Below, piece by piece: positions 41,823 to 50,266 of a stretch of DNA of 64,000 bases. Location: assembly GCA_945913025.1 (NCBI GenBank), contig CAMECJ010000002.1:124001-188000 (forward strand). The letters run 5' to 3'. Position numbers and translations under genes: made by a program. Origin of the DNA: an uncultured Elusimicrobia bacterium. GTDB taxonomy: Bacteria > Elusimicrobiota > Elusimicrobia > Elusimicrobiales > Elusimicrobiaceae. Position 1 is the stretch's first letter. Each line of letters begins with the position of its first letter. The notes under the pieces were generated by a model. It saw nothing but the letters and a program-made list of their open reading frames with translations, did not search any database and was not told where the DNA came from.

Positions 41823-42511
41823 TTTCCACATTGCGCGAAATTTTATTCCGGTTGGATCCGCACCGCCAAAGTTTTCTGTTTTTCAAATGGAACTTTTGGC
41901 GGGTTTTGTGCGTCGCGGCGGCCGTTTGGTGCGTATTTCAATGGCAGGGCGGGGGATTTATTAAAACTTTGCAGGATAATATTTTTATTTATTTTCCCAA
42001 TTACCTGATTCACGAATTTGCGCACAATATCGTCGGCAGAATTGCGTTTATGGGAGCCTATATGTTTTCCGGCTCCTGCGCGGGCGCCGCGCAGGAATGT
42101 TATCCCGTTGCCAGTTGGCTGACCACGCTGGCCGGAAACGGAGTGGAAACGCTGGTACCGACCCTCTGCATATTGTTTTTTCTGCAGCTGCAAGGAGGGC
42201 GTTTGGTACTGCCCCCGCTGTTGTATTGGTGCGGCACCACTTGGTACGACGCGGCGCGCTATGTGTCCGACGCGCGCGCCAGCAAATTGCCGCTGACCTC
42301 TTCCGATATGATGACAAACTACGCTCCGGGTACGGTTAAAGGAGATTGGCATTATATTTTACAACCCATCGGACTGTTGGATTACGACCTGATCATCGGG
42401 CAAATTTTTTATGCCCTTGCGGCATTCTGTTTAGTAATGGCAATTTATTCGCTGTGGTATTATTGGACGCATAACGAGGAAATGCTGCTCAATACACATC
42501 GGGAATATTAA
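41819..42511 (+). CDS. Integral membrane protein with HExxH motif (M50-like candidate)
   Basis: 230 residues with about 5-6 hydrophobic segments. At residues 65-69 a membrane-embedded HEFAH sequence matches the HExxH zinc motif, as in site-2-protease-like or related M50 membrane proteins. Later polar residues in GNGVETLVP and WYDAARYVSDA could supply further ligands. The family is not identified; a peptidase activity is only suggested by the motif. It is translationally coupled to the SIS gene. Confidence 0.55.
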   Translation: MISTLREILFRLDPHRQSFLFFKWNFWRVLCVAAAVWCVFQWQGGGFIKTLQDNIFIYFPNYLIHEFAHNIVGRIAFMGAYMFSGSCAGAAQECYPVASWLTTLAGNGVETLVPTLCILFFLQLQGGRLVLPPLLYWCGTTWYDAARYVSDARASKLPLTSSDMMTNYAPGTVKGDWHYILQPIGLLDYDLIIGQIFYALAAFCLVMAIYSLWYYWTHNEEMLLNTHREY

Positions 42512-42523
42512 ATTTTCCGCCCG

Positions 42524-43126
42524 TTATTGTTTCACATAGGGTTTGATTGCCTTATACACTTTTTCCGCCACTTTTTCGTATCCGGCGGCATTGGGGTGAA
42601 CCATATCGGATTTATACCGCCGGTCGTGGAAAATCCCTTTCAAAATCGCGGGCACAAAAACGGCTCCCTTTTCTTCAGCCAACCTTTGATACGCCTTGGT
42701 ATATTCCCCCATTCCGGGGCCGCCCGTATCCACGATAACGGCCACCGCGCCCGCATTTTGCACCGCTTCCACCATTTGCGCTACGGCGCGCACGGCTTCT
42801 TCGCAAGACATTCCGCGCATATAATCATTCGCGCCAAATTCAATCAGCACGATATGCGGACGGTGTGCCAACACATCCGGCAGGCGGGTTGGAGCATTGA
42901 CCGCCGTATCGCCGGATAAACCTAAATTTATAACGGGCCGTCCCAATTTTTTCGCCAATACGTCCGGATACGAAGCGCCTTTCGGCGCACCGTAACCGGC
43001 GGTTAAACTGTCCCCGAACGCCACGACGGCGGTATAGGGATTGTGCAGGTTTTTTATTTCGGGCGGAGTCTTCATAAAGTACCACGCGCAAACAATCAGC
43101 GCAGCAGGTAAAATCCATTTTTTCAT
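42524..43126 (-). CDS. GDSL-type esterase / lysophospholipase (TesA-like)
   Basis: 200 residues with an N-terminal hydrophobic signal or anchor (KKWILPAALIVCAWYF). SGNH hydrolase blocks: Ser in VAFGDSLTAGYG, Gly in INLGLSGDTA, Asn in EFGANDYMRG, and the Asp-His pair in DMVHPNAAGYEKVAE. It probably hydrolyses acyl esters in the periplasm or at the membrane. Convergent with the HExxH gene, 12 bases apart. Confidence 0.87.
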   Translation of the reverse strand: MKKWILPAALIVCAWYFMKTPPEIKNLHNPYTAVVAFGDSLTAGYGAPKGASYPDVLAKKLGRPVINLGLSGDTAVNAPTRLPDVLAHRPHIVLIEFGANDYMRGMSCEEAVRAVAQMVEAVQNAGAVAVIVDTGGPGMGEYTKAYQRLAEEKGAVFVPAILKGIFHDRRYKSDMVHPNAAGYEKVAEKVYKAIKPYVKQ

Positions 43127-43206
43127 AATTTATTATAACAAAACAATCCGTACGCGCGCGAACGGAACGGGGTTGACTTTTTACGCTTTTATTATAGAAT
43201 AAAAGT

Positions 43207-43641
43207 ATGAACATGCCACTAACACCCAAAGAGCAGGAACAATTATTGGACGCGGCCCAACGGGCGCGCGAAAACTCCTATTCCCCCTACTCTAAGTTTA
43301 AAGTGGGGGCCGCCGTACTGACGGAAAACGGGGAAATTTTCTCCGGCACCAATATTGAAAACGCCTCATACGGCTTAACCGTCTGCGCCGAACGCAACGC
43401 CATTTTTGCCGCCGTAGGCGCGGGTAAACGCAAATTGCGCGCCTTGGCGCTTATTACCCAAAAACTGCCGGATCTGGATTTCAACTCCCCTTGCGGCGCG
43501 TGCCGCCAAGTGATGAGCGAATTTCTTGCGCCCGATGCGCCTATTTATATGGCGGTGCTGGACGGAACCCGCCGCACCGTTTTTTGCAAACGCTTGGCGG
43601 AAATAATGCCGTTTCCGTTTGATAAATTTTCGGAAAAATAA
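43207..43641 (+). CDS. cdd: Cytidine deaminase
   Basis: 144 residues, homotetramer-type cytidine deaminase. The zinc-binding motif is complete: CAERNAIF (Cys, catalytic Glu) and PCGACRQV (two Cys). SPYSKFKVGAAVL and GTNIENASYG give the substrate-binding region. It converts cytidine and deoxycytidine to uridines in pyrimidine salvage. A second ATG at 43213 could be the start. Confidence 0.95.
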   Translation: MNMPLTPKEQEQLLDAAQRARENSYSPYSKFKVGAAVLTENGEIFSGTNIENASYGLTVCAERNAIFAAVGAGKRKLRALALITQKLPDLDFNSPCGACRQVMSEFLAPDAPIYMAVLDGTRRTVFCKRLAEIMPFPFDKFSEK

Positions 43642-43674
43642 TATCCCGCGCCGCGCGGGAAAGGGAGACCCTGT

Positions 43675-44613
43675 ATGTCAAACGCGCAGTACAAAGGACT
43701 TGCCGCAAAAATTTTGGAAAACGATTTGTTAAAACTTACCTTCCTGCCCGATTACGGCTGCAAACTGGCCAGTTTGCTTTCTAAAAAAACCGGACGGGAA
43801 TTTTTATTCCAATCCGCCAAAGAAACCTTGGAAATACCGCCCTACGGCGCGCCCTTTTCCGCTTACGATTCCAGCGGATTTGACGAAGTGTTTCCGTCTA
43901 TAGACCAAGCCCCGTATCCGTACGGCCCGTGGAAAAACCTCCCCGTGCCGGACCACGGCGAAGTATGGGCAATGCAATGGGAAAGTGCGTTTGCGGCGGA
44001 CGGGAAAAGCGCAAAATCCGTCGTAAAAAGCGAACGCTTCCCGTATATTTTATCCCGTACGGCCACGCTTGAAAACAACGCAATTTTATTTGAATACGAA
44101 GCCGAAAACACGGCGGACGAACCGTTTGAATTTATTTGGACGCCGCATTGTCTGCTGGCCTGCTCCCCCGCCACGCATCTTTTAATCCCCGACGGATTAA
44201 CCCAAGTGATGACGGTGGAACACTCCACCAAACGGCTGGGACCGTGGGGCACTCTGCACACTTATCCGCTGACGACCGACGTAAACGGCCGCCCCTTGGA
44301 CCTTTCCGCCACGGAACCCATTTCCGCCCAAAACTGCGAAAAATTCTACTTTACCGCCCCCAACACCGCCGGCTGGTGCGGCATAGAACACGCCGACACG
44401 GGCGAACAATTAATCTACGAATATCCCGCCGACAAAGTACCGTACTTGGGCGTATGGAAAACGCAGGGCGGCTACCGCGGGGATTACAACATCGCCTTGG
44501 AACCGTGTACGGGCGTGTATGACGACATATACGTTGCGCATAAAATCCGCCGCGCGTCTGCCATTCCCCCGCACGGCAAATATACTTGGACGCTAAAAAT
44601 GACCGTCCGCTGA
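43675..44613 (+). CDS. galM: Aldose 1-epimerase-like protein
   Basis: 312 residues of the galactose-mutarotase-like beta-sandwich superfamily. GYNSD-type motifs are not obvious, but LPDYGCKLASLLSKKTGREFLFQ, SSGFDEVFPSIDQ and the later FIWTPHCLLACSP histidine block follow the family order. It should interconvert alpha and beta sugars. It is followed after 35 bases by galK, supporting a role in galactose use. The symbol is by context. Confidence 0.72.
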   Translation: MSNAQYKGLAAKILENDLLKLTFLPDYGCKLASLLSKKTGREFLFQSAKETLEIPPYGAPFSAYDSSGFDEVFPSIDQAPYPYGPWKNLPVPDHGEVWAMQWESAFAADGKSAKSVVKSERFPYILSRTATLENNAILFEYEAENTADEPFEFIWTPHCLLACSPATHLLIPDGLTQVMTVEHSTKRLGPWGTLHTYPLTTDVNGRPLDLSATEPISAQNCEKFYFTAPNTAGWCGIEHADTGEQLIYEYPADKVPYLGVWKTQGGYRGDYNIALEPCTGVYDDIYVAHKIRRASAIPPHGKYTWTLKMTVR

Positions 44614-44648
44614 TTTTTACACCGGATAAAACCGGAAGGAGATCCTTT

Positions 44649-45821
44649 ATGAACCAACAGGCCTTACGCAGTAAATTTAATGAAGTCTTTCAAAAAGAAA
44701 AACTATATTTTTTCGCCCCGGGCCGCGTCAATCTTATCGGCGAACATACGGACTATAACGGCGGACATGTTTTCCCGTGCGCGCTTTCGTTCGGCACGCA
44801 TTGCGTGTTCTGCAAACGCGACGACGACAAAATCCGCCTGCACTCCTTAAACCTGCCGGAAAAAGGCATTATCGAAGCCGATTTAAACCATATTGAATAC
44901 AAAAAAGAACAGGACTGGGCGAACTATCCCCTCGGTATGATTAAAACTATCCAAAACCACGGCTACAAGCTGGATCACGGCTTTGAACTGTTATTTTGGG
45001 GCGATATTCCCAACGGTGCGGGGCTTTCGTCCTCGGCCTCTATTGAGCTTGCTACGGCGGTGGCGATGAACAAAGCGTTTAACTTGCATATTCCGCAGGT
45101 GGAACTCGTCAAAATGGCGCAGGAAGACGAAAATAAATTCGTCGGGATGAACTGCGGGATTATGGACCAGTTCGCAAGCGGTATGGGCAAAGAGGACCAC
45201 GCCATTCTGCTGGACTGCAACACGCTGGATTATGAGTATGTGCCGCTGAACCTGCGCGGAGTGTCTATCGTCATCATCAACAGCAACAAAAAACACGCGC
45301 TTGTTACGTCCGAATATAACACACGGCGCAAAGAATGTGAACACGCCTTAAAAGAACTGCAACAAAAACTCCCCATTAAAGCTTTGGGTGAACTTACGAT
45401 CGAACAATTTGAACAAAATAAACACCTGATTACAAGCGAAGTGGAACAACGCCGCGCCAAACACGCCGTGTATGAAAACCAACGCACGCTGCAAGCAGCC
45501 GCCGCGCTTAAAAAAGGCGATTTGGCGACGTTTGGCAAACTGATGAACCAGTCCCACGTTTCCCTGCGCGACGATTACGAAACGAGCGCACCGGAACTGG
45601 ATCTTATTGCCGAAACAGCTTGGAGCGTAGAGGGCGTATTGGGTGCGCGCATTACGGGCGGCGGATTCGGCGGCTGTTCGGTGGCCTTAGTCAAAGATGA
45701 AGCCGTCAAACCGTTAATGGACGCCGTGAACCGCATTTATCCACAGAAAACGGGGCTCAAGGCGGATTTTTATATTGCATCTGCGGGCGGCCCTGCGCGC
45801 CAAATGGAAAAGAGATATTAA
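44649..45821 (+). CDS. galK: Galactokinase
   Basis: 390 residues from the ATG at 44649 (AAGGAG site); the longer frame begins inside the previous gene. GHMP kinase with the galactokinase signature PGRVNLIGEHTDYNGGHVFPCAL near residue 25. The phosphate loop is PNGAGLSSSASIELA, and GGGFGGCSVALV lies at the end. It phosphorylates galactose at C1 for the Leloir pathway. The intergenic region behind it contains a tandem repeat and a long inverted repeat before galE. Confidence 0.95.
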   Translation: MNQQALRSKFNEVFQKEKLYFFAPGRVNLIGEHTDYNGGHVFPCALSFGTHCVFCKRDDDKIRLHSLNLPEKGIIEADLNHIEYKKEQDWANYPLGMIKTIQNHGYKLDHGFELLFWGDIPNGAGLSSSASIELATAVAMNKAFNLHIPQVELVKMAQEDENKFVGMNCGIMDQFASGMGKEDHAILLDCNTLDYEYVPLNLRGVSIVIINSNKKHALVTSEYNTRRKECEHALKELQQKLPIKALGELTIEQFEQNKHLITSEVEQRRAKHAVYENQRTLQAAAALKKGDLATFGKLMNQSHVSLRDDYETSAPELDLIAETAWSVEGVLGARITGGGFGGCSVALVKDEAVKPLMDAVNRIYPQKTGLKADFYIASAGGPARQMEKRY

Positions 45822-45846
45822 GTCGCTGTTAAGTTGCCCGAATTTT

Positions 45847-45914
45847 TACGAAGTAAACTAATATTTCTTTTAAATTTGGAACACAGAATACCACAATATG
45901 ACGTAATATGATTT
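45847..45914. repeat. Tandem repeat, unit 1 (galK-galE spacer)
   Basis: Nearly matches 45928-45995 base for base at an offset of 81, sharing AAATTTGGAACA and CGTAATATGATTT. Confidence 0.85.
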
Positions 45915-45927
45915 ACTGTAAATAATA

Positions 45928-45995
45928 TACGAAGCACACTAATATTCCTTTCAAATTTGGAACATAGAATGCCACAATAGGACGTAATATGATTT
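45928..45995. repeat. Tandem repeat, unit 2 (galK-galE spacer)
   Basis: Second unit of the pair, with fewer than ten differences from unit 1. Confidence 0.85.
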
Positions 45996-46006
45996 TTCAG
46001 ATTTGA

Positions 46007-46080
46007 GGGATTTTTTCGCCGCAAGTTTGGCCGCGGCGTAATGGCAGTTACGTAAGGCCAAAGTCGGTGAAAAAATCCCC
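46007..46080. repeat. Long imperfect inverted repeat before galE
   Basis: GGGATTTTTTCGCCG at the left pairs with CGGTGAAAAAATCCC at the right, with an inner AGTTTGGCC/GGCCAAAGT stem. It could act as a terminator in either direction or mark a small repeat element. Confidence 0.6.
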
Positions 46081-46085
46081 AAATA

Positions 46086-46120
46086 TGGAAAATTGTTTAT
46101 CGGATTTTATAGAAGATAAG
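46086..46120. repeat. Empty site of the intergenic hairpin repeat
   Basis: TGGAAAATTGTTTATC and TTATAGAAGATAAG are 5 bases apart, while at 9136-9213 the same pair encloses a 48-base hairpin segment. Confidence 0.6.
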
Positions 46121-46137
46121 AACAGGAGTTTTACAAA

Positions 46138-47112
46138 ATGAAGAATATTTTAGTAATAGGCGGAGCCGGCTACATCGGCTCCCACACCGTCAAAATGCTG
46201 GCCGAAAAGGGCTACAATCCCGTCGTGTTTGACAACCTTTCCAAAGGCCACCGCGAAGCCGTAAAAAACTATCCCTTTGAACTGGGCGATTTGGGCGACA
46301 AAGCGCGCCTTGCCGAAGTTTTCAAAAAACATCACATTGAAGCCGTCATGCACTTTGCAGCGTTTATTGAAGTAGGCGAAAGCGTCAAAGAGCCGTCCAA
46401 ATACTACCACAACAACGTCGCCAAGGTGCTAAATCTATTGGACGCTATGGTGGAAAACAACGTTAAATACTTTGTATTCTCCTCCACAGCCGCCACGTTC
46501 GGCGAACCCGTCAAAGAAAAAATCGACGAAACCCACCCCCAACTGCCCATTAACCCGTACGGCAACACCAAACTAATGGTGGAAAAAATGCTGGAAGATT
46601 TTGATACGGCCTACGGTTTAAAATCCACCGCCTTACGCTACTTTAACGCCAGCGGCGCGGACGATTCGGGCGACATTGGCGAATCGCACACGCCGGAAAC
46701 GCATTTAATCCCCATCGTCCTGCAAGCGGCCGCAGGGAAACGCCCGTCCATTAAAATGTTCGGGAGCGACTACCCCACCCCCGACGGCACCTGCGTGCGC
46801 GATTACGTGCACGTCAACGATTTGGCGCGCGCGCATATCTTGGCTTTAGAAAAAATGTTTAAAGATAACGTAAGCGAACGCTTTAACCTGGGCAGCGGAA
46901 ACGGCTTTTCCGTGGCCGAACTCGTTAACGAAGCCAAAAAAATTACGGGAATTGATTTTAAAGTGGAAACCGCGCCGCGCCGCGCGGGAGACCCTGCCGT
47001 ACTGGTGGCGGACAGCACTAAAGCGCAAAACGTATTGGGTTGGAAGCCAGAATATAACCTCACGCGCATTATTGAAACGGCGTGGAATTGGGAACAACAC
47101 CGCAAATTTTAG
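46138..47112 (+). CDS. galE: UDP-glucose 4-epimerase
   Basis: 324 residues, short-chain dehydrogenase fold with the NAD-binding motif GGAGYIGSHTVKML at the N-terminus. The catalytic region is SSTAATFGEPV with NPYGNTKLMVEK (YxxxK). It converts UDP-galactose to UDP-glucose. An AGGAG site precedes the ATG. galT follows after 8 bases; with galK upstream this completes the Leloir pathway. Confidence 0.94.
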   Translation: MKNILVIGGAGYIGSHTVKMLAEKGYNPVVFDNLSKGHREAVKNYPFELGDLGDKARLAEVFKKHHIEAVMHFAAFIEVGESVKEPSKYYHNNVAKVLNLLDAMVENNVKYFVFSSTAATFGEPVKEKIDETHPQLPINPYGNTKLMVEKMLEDFDTAYGLKSTALRYFNASGADDSGDIGESHTPETHLIPIVLQAAAGKRPSIKMFGSDYPTPDGTCVRDYVHVNDLARAHILALEKMFKDNVSERFNLGSGNGFSVAELVNEAKKITGIDFKVETAPRRAGDPAVLVADSTKAQNVLGWKPEYNLTRIIETAWNWEQHRKF

Positions 47113-47120
47113 GGGAAAAT

Positions 47121-48626
47121 ATGGATATTAATCTACTGATTGACCAGTTGGTTTCTTACGCCGTGAACGAAAAACTCCTGCCCGCGCGCGACCGCGCCTG
47201 GGCCGTCAACCGTCTATTGGAAATTTTGCACTTGTCCGACTATACCCCCAGCGGGTTTAAAGGCCAAACGCCCGCGTATCCGTGCGAAATTTTAAAAAAC
47301 ATCTGCGACTGGGCCGCCAAACAAGGCCTTATTTCGCCCGACACCGTCACCCAGCGGGATTTGTTTGACACCAAACTGATGGGCGTATTTGCTGCGCGCC
47401 CGTCCGAAGTAACAGGCGAATTTTTCCGCATCCATAAAAAATCCCCCAAAACGGCCACAGACAAATTTTATCACGACGCGCGCGCCCTCGACTACATCCG
47501 CACGGAACGCGTCGCCAAAAACTTGGCGTGGAAAGCCCGCACCCCGTACGGAAATTTGGACGTTACCATCAATATGTCCAAACCGGAAAAGGACCCGAAA
47601 GACATCGCCGCCGCGCTCAGCGTCAAAGCGTCCTCTTACCCGTCGTGCCTTTTATGCAAAGAAAACGAAGGCTACGCCGGACGCATTAACCACCCCGCGC
47701 GCCAAAACCTGCGCCTCGTGCCGCTTGATTTGTTAAAAGACGGCGAACCGTGGTATTTGCAGTATTCCCCCTATGTGTATTACAACGAGCACTGCATTTT
47801 CCTTTCCGGCAAGCACGAGCCGATGAAACTTACCAAAAAAAGTTTTGCGCGGCTGCTTAACTTTGTGGATTTTCTGCCGCATTATTTTATCGGCTCCAAC
47901 GCCGATCTGCCGATTGTGGGCGGTTCCATTTTAACGCACGACCATTTCCAAGGAGGCCGATATGTGTTCGCTATGGAAAAAGCCCCTGTGGAAACCGCAT
48001 TCAAAATGGCGAAATTCCCGCGCGTGAAAGCCGGCCTCGTCAAATGGCCGATGAGCGTCATCCGCTTAAACGGAAGCAAGAAAGATTTGATAGAAACCGC
48101 GGATTATATCCTTAAAAAATGGCGCGCTTACAGCGACCCGAAAGCGGATATTTTAGCCAAAACAAACGATACACCGCACAACACGGTAACGCCGATTGCC
48201 CGGCGGCGCGGCAAAGCGTTCGAGCTGGACTTGGTGCTCCGCAACAACCGCACGACGGAAGAATTTCCGCTCGGCATTTTCCACCCGCACGCGGAAGTGC
48301 ACCATATTAAAAAGGAGAACATCGGCCTTATCGAAGTGATGGGACTCGCCGTTTTACCCGCGCGGCTTGCTAAGGAACTGGCGGACCTCGCGCCGCTGCT
48401 TATTAAAAAAGATATGGCGGCCATACGCAAGAGCGAAACGCTTAAAAAACACGCGGACTGGGCAGAGGAACTGCTTCACAAGCATACGTTTACCAAGGAT
48501 AACGCCGACGGAATCTTGCGTGCGGAGGTAGGCAAAGTATTCGCCAAAGTATTGGAATACGCGGGCGTTTACAAACGCACGCCCGAAGGCAAAGAAGCGT
48601 TTGGAAGGTTTATTAAAAAGTTGTAA
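47121..48626 (+). CDS. galT: UDP-glucose--hexose-1-phosphate uridylyltransferase, type 2
   Basis: 501 residues from the ATG at 47121 (GGGGAA site). It belongs to the second GalT family common in Firmicutes. SSYPSCLLCKENEGYAGRINHPARQNLR and SPYVYYNEHCIFLSGKHEPM are typical blocks, as is GGSILTHDHFQGGRYVFAMEK with the His-x-His site. It moves UMP between UDP-glucose and galactose-1-phosphate. The choice of type 2 is notable outside Firmicutes and may reflect transfer. Strong bidirectional terminator downstream. Confidence 0.92.
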   Translation: MDINLLIDQLVSYAVNEKLLPARDRAWAVNRLLEILHLSDYTPSGFKGQTPAYPCEILKNICDWAAKQGLISPDTVTQRDLFDTKLMGVFAARPSEVTGEFFRIHKKSPKTATDKFYHDARALDYIRTERVAKNLAWKARTPYGNLDVTINMSKPEKDPKDIAAALSVKASSYPSCLLCKENEGYAGRINHPARQNLRLVPLDLLKDGEPWYLQYSPYVYYNEHCIFLSGKHEPMKLTKKSFARLLNFVDFLPHYFIGSNADLPIVGGSILTHDHFQGGRYVFAMEKAPVETAFKMAKFPRVKAGLVKWPMSVIRLNGSKKDLIETADYILKKWRAYSDPKADILAKTNDTPHNTVTPIARRRGKAFELDLVLRNNRTTEEFPLGIFHPHAEVHHIKKENIGLIEVMGLAVLPARLAKELADLAPLLIKKDMAAIRKSETLKKHADWAEELLHKHTFTKDNADGILRAEVGKVFAKVLEYAGVYKRTPEGKEAFGRFIKKL

Positions 48627-48633
48627 GAATGAG

Positions 48634-48668
48634 CGGAAATCCCCAAGTATGTAACTTGGGGATTTCCG
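48634..48668. terminator. Bidirectional terminator between galT and pilin E
   Basis: A perfect 15-bp stem, CGGAAATCCCCAAGT/ACTTGGGGATTTCCG, with a 5-base loop. Confidence 0.8.
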
Positions 48669-48699
48669 TAATATACAAAACAAAGATATAAGCAATTCT

Positions 48700-49287
48700 T
48701 TACTGTGCGATATCACACGAAGAGGACCCGCACAAGTTTTTACACAGCTTATTCCCAAAATCCTTATTTCCCGAACATACAAGACGGAAAGTACTATCAT
48801 CTTCTACAGCAAGCGCCAAGAGATAATCAGCCGCACCAACATCCCAATTAGAAGTTTTAGGTATAATAAAAATTCCGCCAAGCCCTAAAATAAACTGAAA
48901 GTTTTGACTTTCCGCTCTCATTCCATCCGCATCCACAACAGATGCTCCCGCCCCCTCAAACCAAGCCTCTGTTAGTTCTGCATTGGTCAAAGATGCCCCC
49001 TCCAAGTTAGTTATCGTTATATTCTGCTTTACTTTATGTAATACCGTATACACTTCCGTCAAACGGCTTTTTTCTACCGCCACCTGATACTGCGGCAGCG
49101 CCACCGCCGACAATATGCCGATAATTAATACGACGACTAAAAGTTCTATTAAGGTAAAGCCTTTTGCCTTGCTGTCATTCCGGCCATGGAGCCGGAATCC
49201 AGGCTGTTTATTAGGTGTTGTTCTCGTTTGATATGGATGCTGAAACGGCGACCCGCAGGGTTTCAGCATAGCGACATTTTTATACAT
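48700..49287 (-). CDS. Type IV pilin-like protein with palindrome-derived leader (pilin E)
   Basis: 195 residues. The leader is unusually long, 43 residues ([20 protein letters not shown]... to SKAKG), before [16 protein letters not shown] and [16 protein letters not shown]. Residues about 5-38 are encoded by a palindromic element inserted in frame between MYKN and KG. The C-terminus ends [17 protein letters not shown] with the recurring C-K-x-L motif. No alternative start lies between the element and KGFTLIE. Driven by the poly-T promoter at 49452-49479. Confidence 0.87.
   Translation of the reverse strand: MYKNVAMLKPCGSPFQHPYQTRTTPNKQPGFRLHGRNDSKAKGFTLIELLVVVLIIGILSAVALPQYQVAVEKSRLTEVYTVLHKVKQNITITNLEGASLTNAELTEAWFEGAGASVVDADGMRAESQNFQFILGLGGIFIIPKTSNWDVGAADYLLALAVEDDSTFRLVCSGNKDFGNKLCKNLCGSSSCDIAQ
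49173..49274. repeat. Palindromic element inside the pilin E coding region
   Basis: Two hairpins: GTCATTCCGGC paired with GCCGGAATCC (49174-49200), and GATGCTGAAAC paired with GTTTCAGCATAG, the latter ending near 49270. It is in frame with the pilin and encodes most of its extended leader. Confidence 0.8.
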
Positions 49288-49451
49288 AGGAAATATCCCC
49301 CCCTTATTATGTTTTGGCGGCTTTCTCGTTGCATTGAGTCATTCCCGAGGGTTGTAATCGGGAATCTGCCTTGTTCTAAGGAGTAGCTCCCCGACAAAAA
49401 CATTCGGGGCTGACGCAATCAAAATAAACCGCCAAACCTTCAATTATCCCC

Positions 49452-49479
49452 ATGTTATCAAAAAAAAAAAACGGGTCAA
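49452..49479 (-). promoter_or_regulatory. Poly-T spacer promoter of pilin E
   Basis: Minus strand: TTGACC, CG, a run of 12 T, GA, TAACAT; the spacer is 16 nt. Confidence 0.6.
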
Positions 49480-49504
49480 GGCCTTTACATTTTGCTCAAA
49501 AAAT

Positions 49505-49524
49505 TATAGAACAAAATATAGAAC
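49505..49524 (+). promoter_or_regulatory. Direct repeats upstream of the LexA-like gene, candidate operator
   Basis: TATAGAAC occurs twice (49505-49512 and 49517-49524), 12 bases apart, about 30 bases before the start. Spacing of about one helix turn suggests a repressor site, perhaps autoregulatory. It does not match the classical LexA boxes. Confidence 0.4.
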
Positions 49525-49551
49525 AATATAAAAAGTTTAAAGGAGCGCGGT

Positions 49552-50160
49552 ATGAAAGCCCTTCACCCCAAACAAGAAGAATTGTTGGAAATTTTGAAAA
49601 CGAACATCTCGGACCCGCTGACGATGGAAGAACTGGCCGACCGCTTAAACGTAAGCGGCAAAAGCGTGGTGTTCCACCATATCAAACAGTTGGAAAAGAA
49701 AGGCTACCTAAAACGCAACCCCGCCAATCCGCGCGATTATATTATTTTGAAAGATCCGGAGCGCAACGTCATTTATCTTAAAATGTACGGTATGGCCAAA
49801 TGCGGGCCGGAAGGAACGATTTTAGACGGAGAGCCGACGCGCATCGTACCGGTGGACCCGAGTATGGTGTATTTTCCCGCGTGCAAAGGGTTTATGGTGG
49901 AAGCCAAGGGCGATTCTATGGAACGCTTAATCGCGCCGCACGACTGGCTGATTGTGGAACAAAGCCGCCAGCCGAAAAATAAAGACGTGGTGGTCTGCGT
50001 CAACAACGGTGAAGTAATGGTTAAACGGTTTACGCAAGACGGGGAAAACGTAATTTTGCAATCCGAAAACCCCGCCTATACTCCCATCGTGGCGGACAAA
50101 ACGTCTTTCCACGTGGAAGGGATTGTGCGAAGCATCATTAAACGCAGTTTTAATTGCTAG
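49552..50160 (+). CDS. lexA: LexA-like S24 transcriptional repressor
   Basis: 202 residues. The N-terminal winged helix (residues 1-65) differs from standard LexA but is a helix-turn-helix (MEELADRLNVSGKSVVFHHIKQLEKKGYL). The C-terminal S24 peptidase domain has the self-cleavage site Cys84-Gly85 (AKCGPEG), the catalytic Ser122 in KGDSMERLI and Lys158 in EVMVKRF. Cys-Gly is the UmuD type of cleavage site instead of Ala-Gly. It would be cleaved upon RecA activation. Strong RBS (AAAGGAG). Confidence 0.83.
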   Translation: MKALHPKQEELLEILKTNISDPLTMEELADRLNVSGKSVVFHHIKQLEKKGYLKRNPANPRDYIILKDPERNVIYLKMYGMAKCGPEGTILDGEPTRIVPVDPSMVYFPACKGFMVEAKGDSMERLIAPHDWLIVEQSRQPKNKDVVVCVNNGEVMVKRFTQDGENVILQSENPAYTPIVADKTSFHVEGIVRSIIKRSFNC

Positions 50161-50210
50161 ATCCTGCCGTCCCGGGCGCCGAAACCTGGGGCGATTAGTC
50201 GTAACCTCAC

Positions 50211-50238
50211 AAGGGCCGTTCTTGCTGGAACGGCCCTT
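50211..50238 (+). terminator. Hairpin between lexA and ogt
   Basis: Perfect AAGGGCCGTTC/GAACGGCCCTT stem. It lacks a T run on the + strand, so termination is uncertain. Confidence 0.5.
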
Positions 50239-50266
50239 GCAAAAAATTAAATTTCTCCGGCAGAAT

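Larger units (their letters stand above)
45822..46137. other. Intergenic region between galK and galE
   Basis: It holds two tandem 68-bp repeats (45847-45914 and 45928-45995), a long imperfect inverted repeat (46007-46080) and an empty version of the hairpin repeat site (46086-46120). An open frame on the minus strand across it merely reflects the tandem repeat and is not a gene. Confidence 0.65.
49288..49551. other. Intergenic region between pilin E and the LexA-like gene
   Basis: Contains the pilin leader with GTTTTGGCGG (49306) and its complement CCGCCAAAC (49431), a degenerate palindromic element (49338-49414), the poly-T promoter and direct repeats before lexA. Confidence 0.65.

Noticed and set aside
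45818-46024. Open frame of 68 codons on the minus strand with an internal repeat
   Set aside because: It merely translates the two tandem DNA repeats; no ribosome site and no family resemblance.
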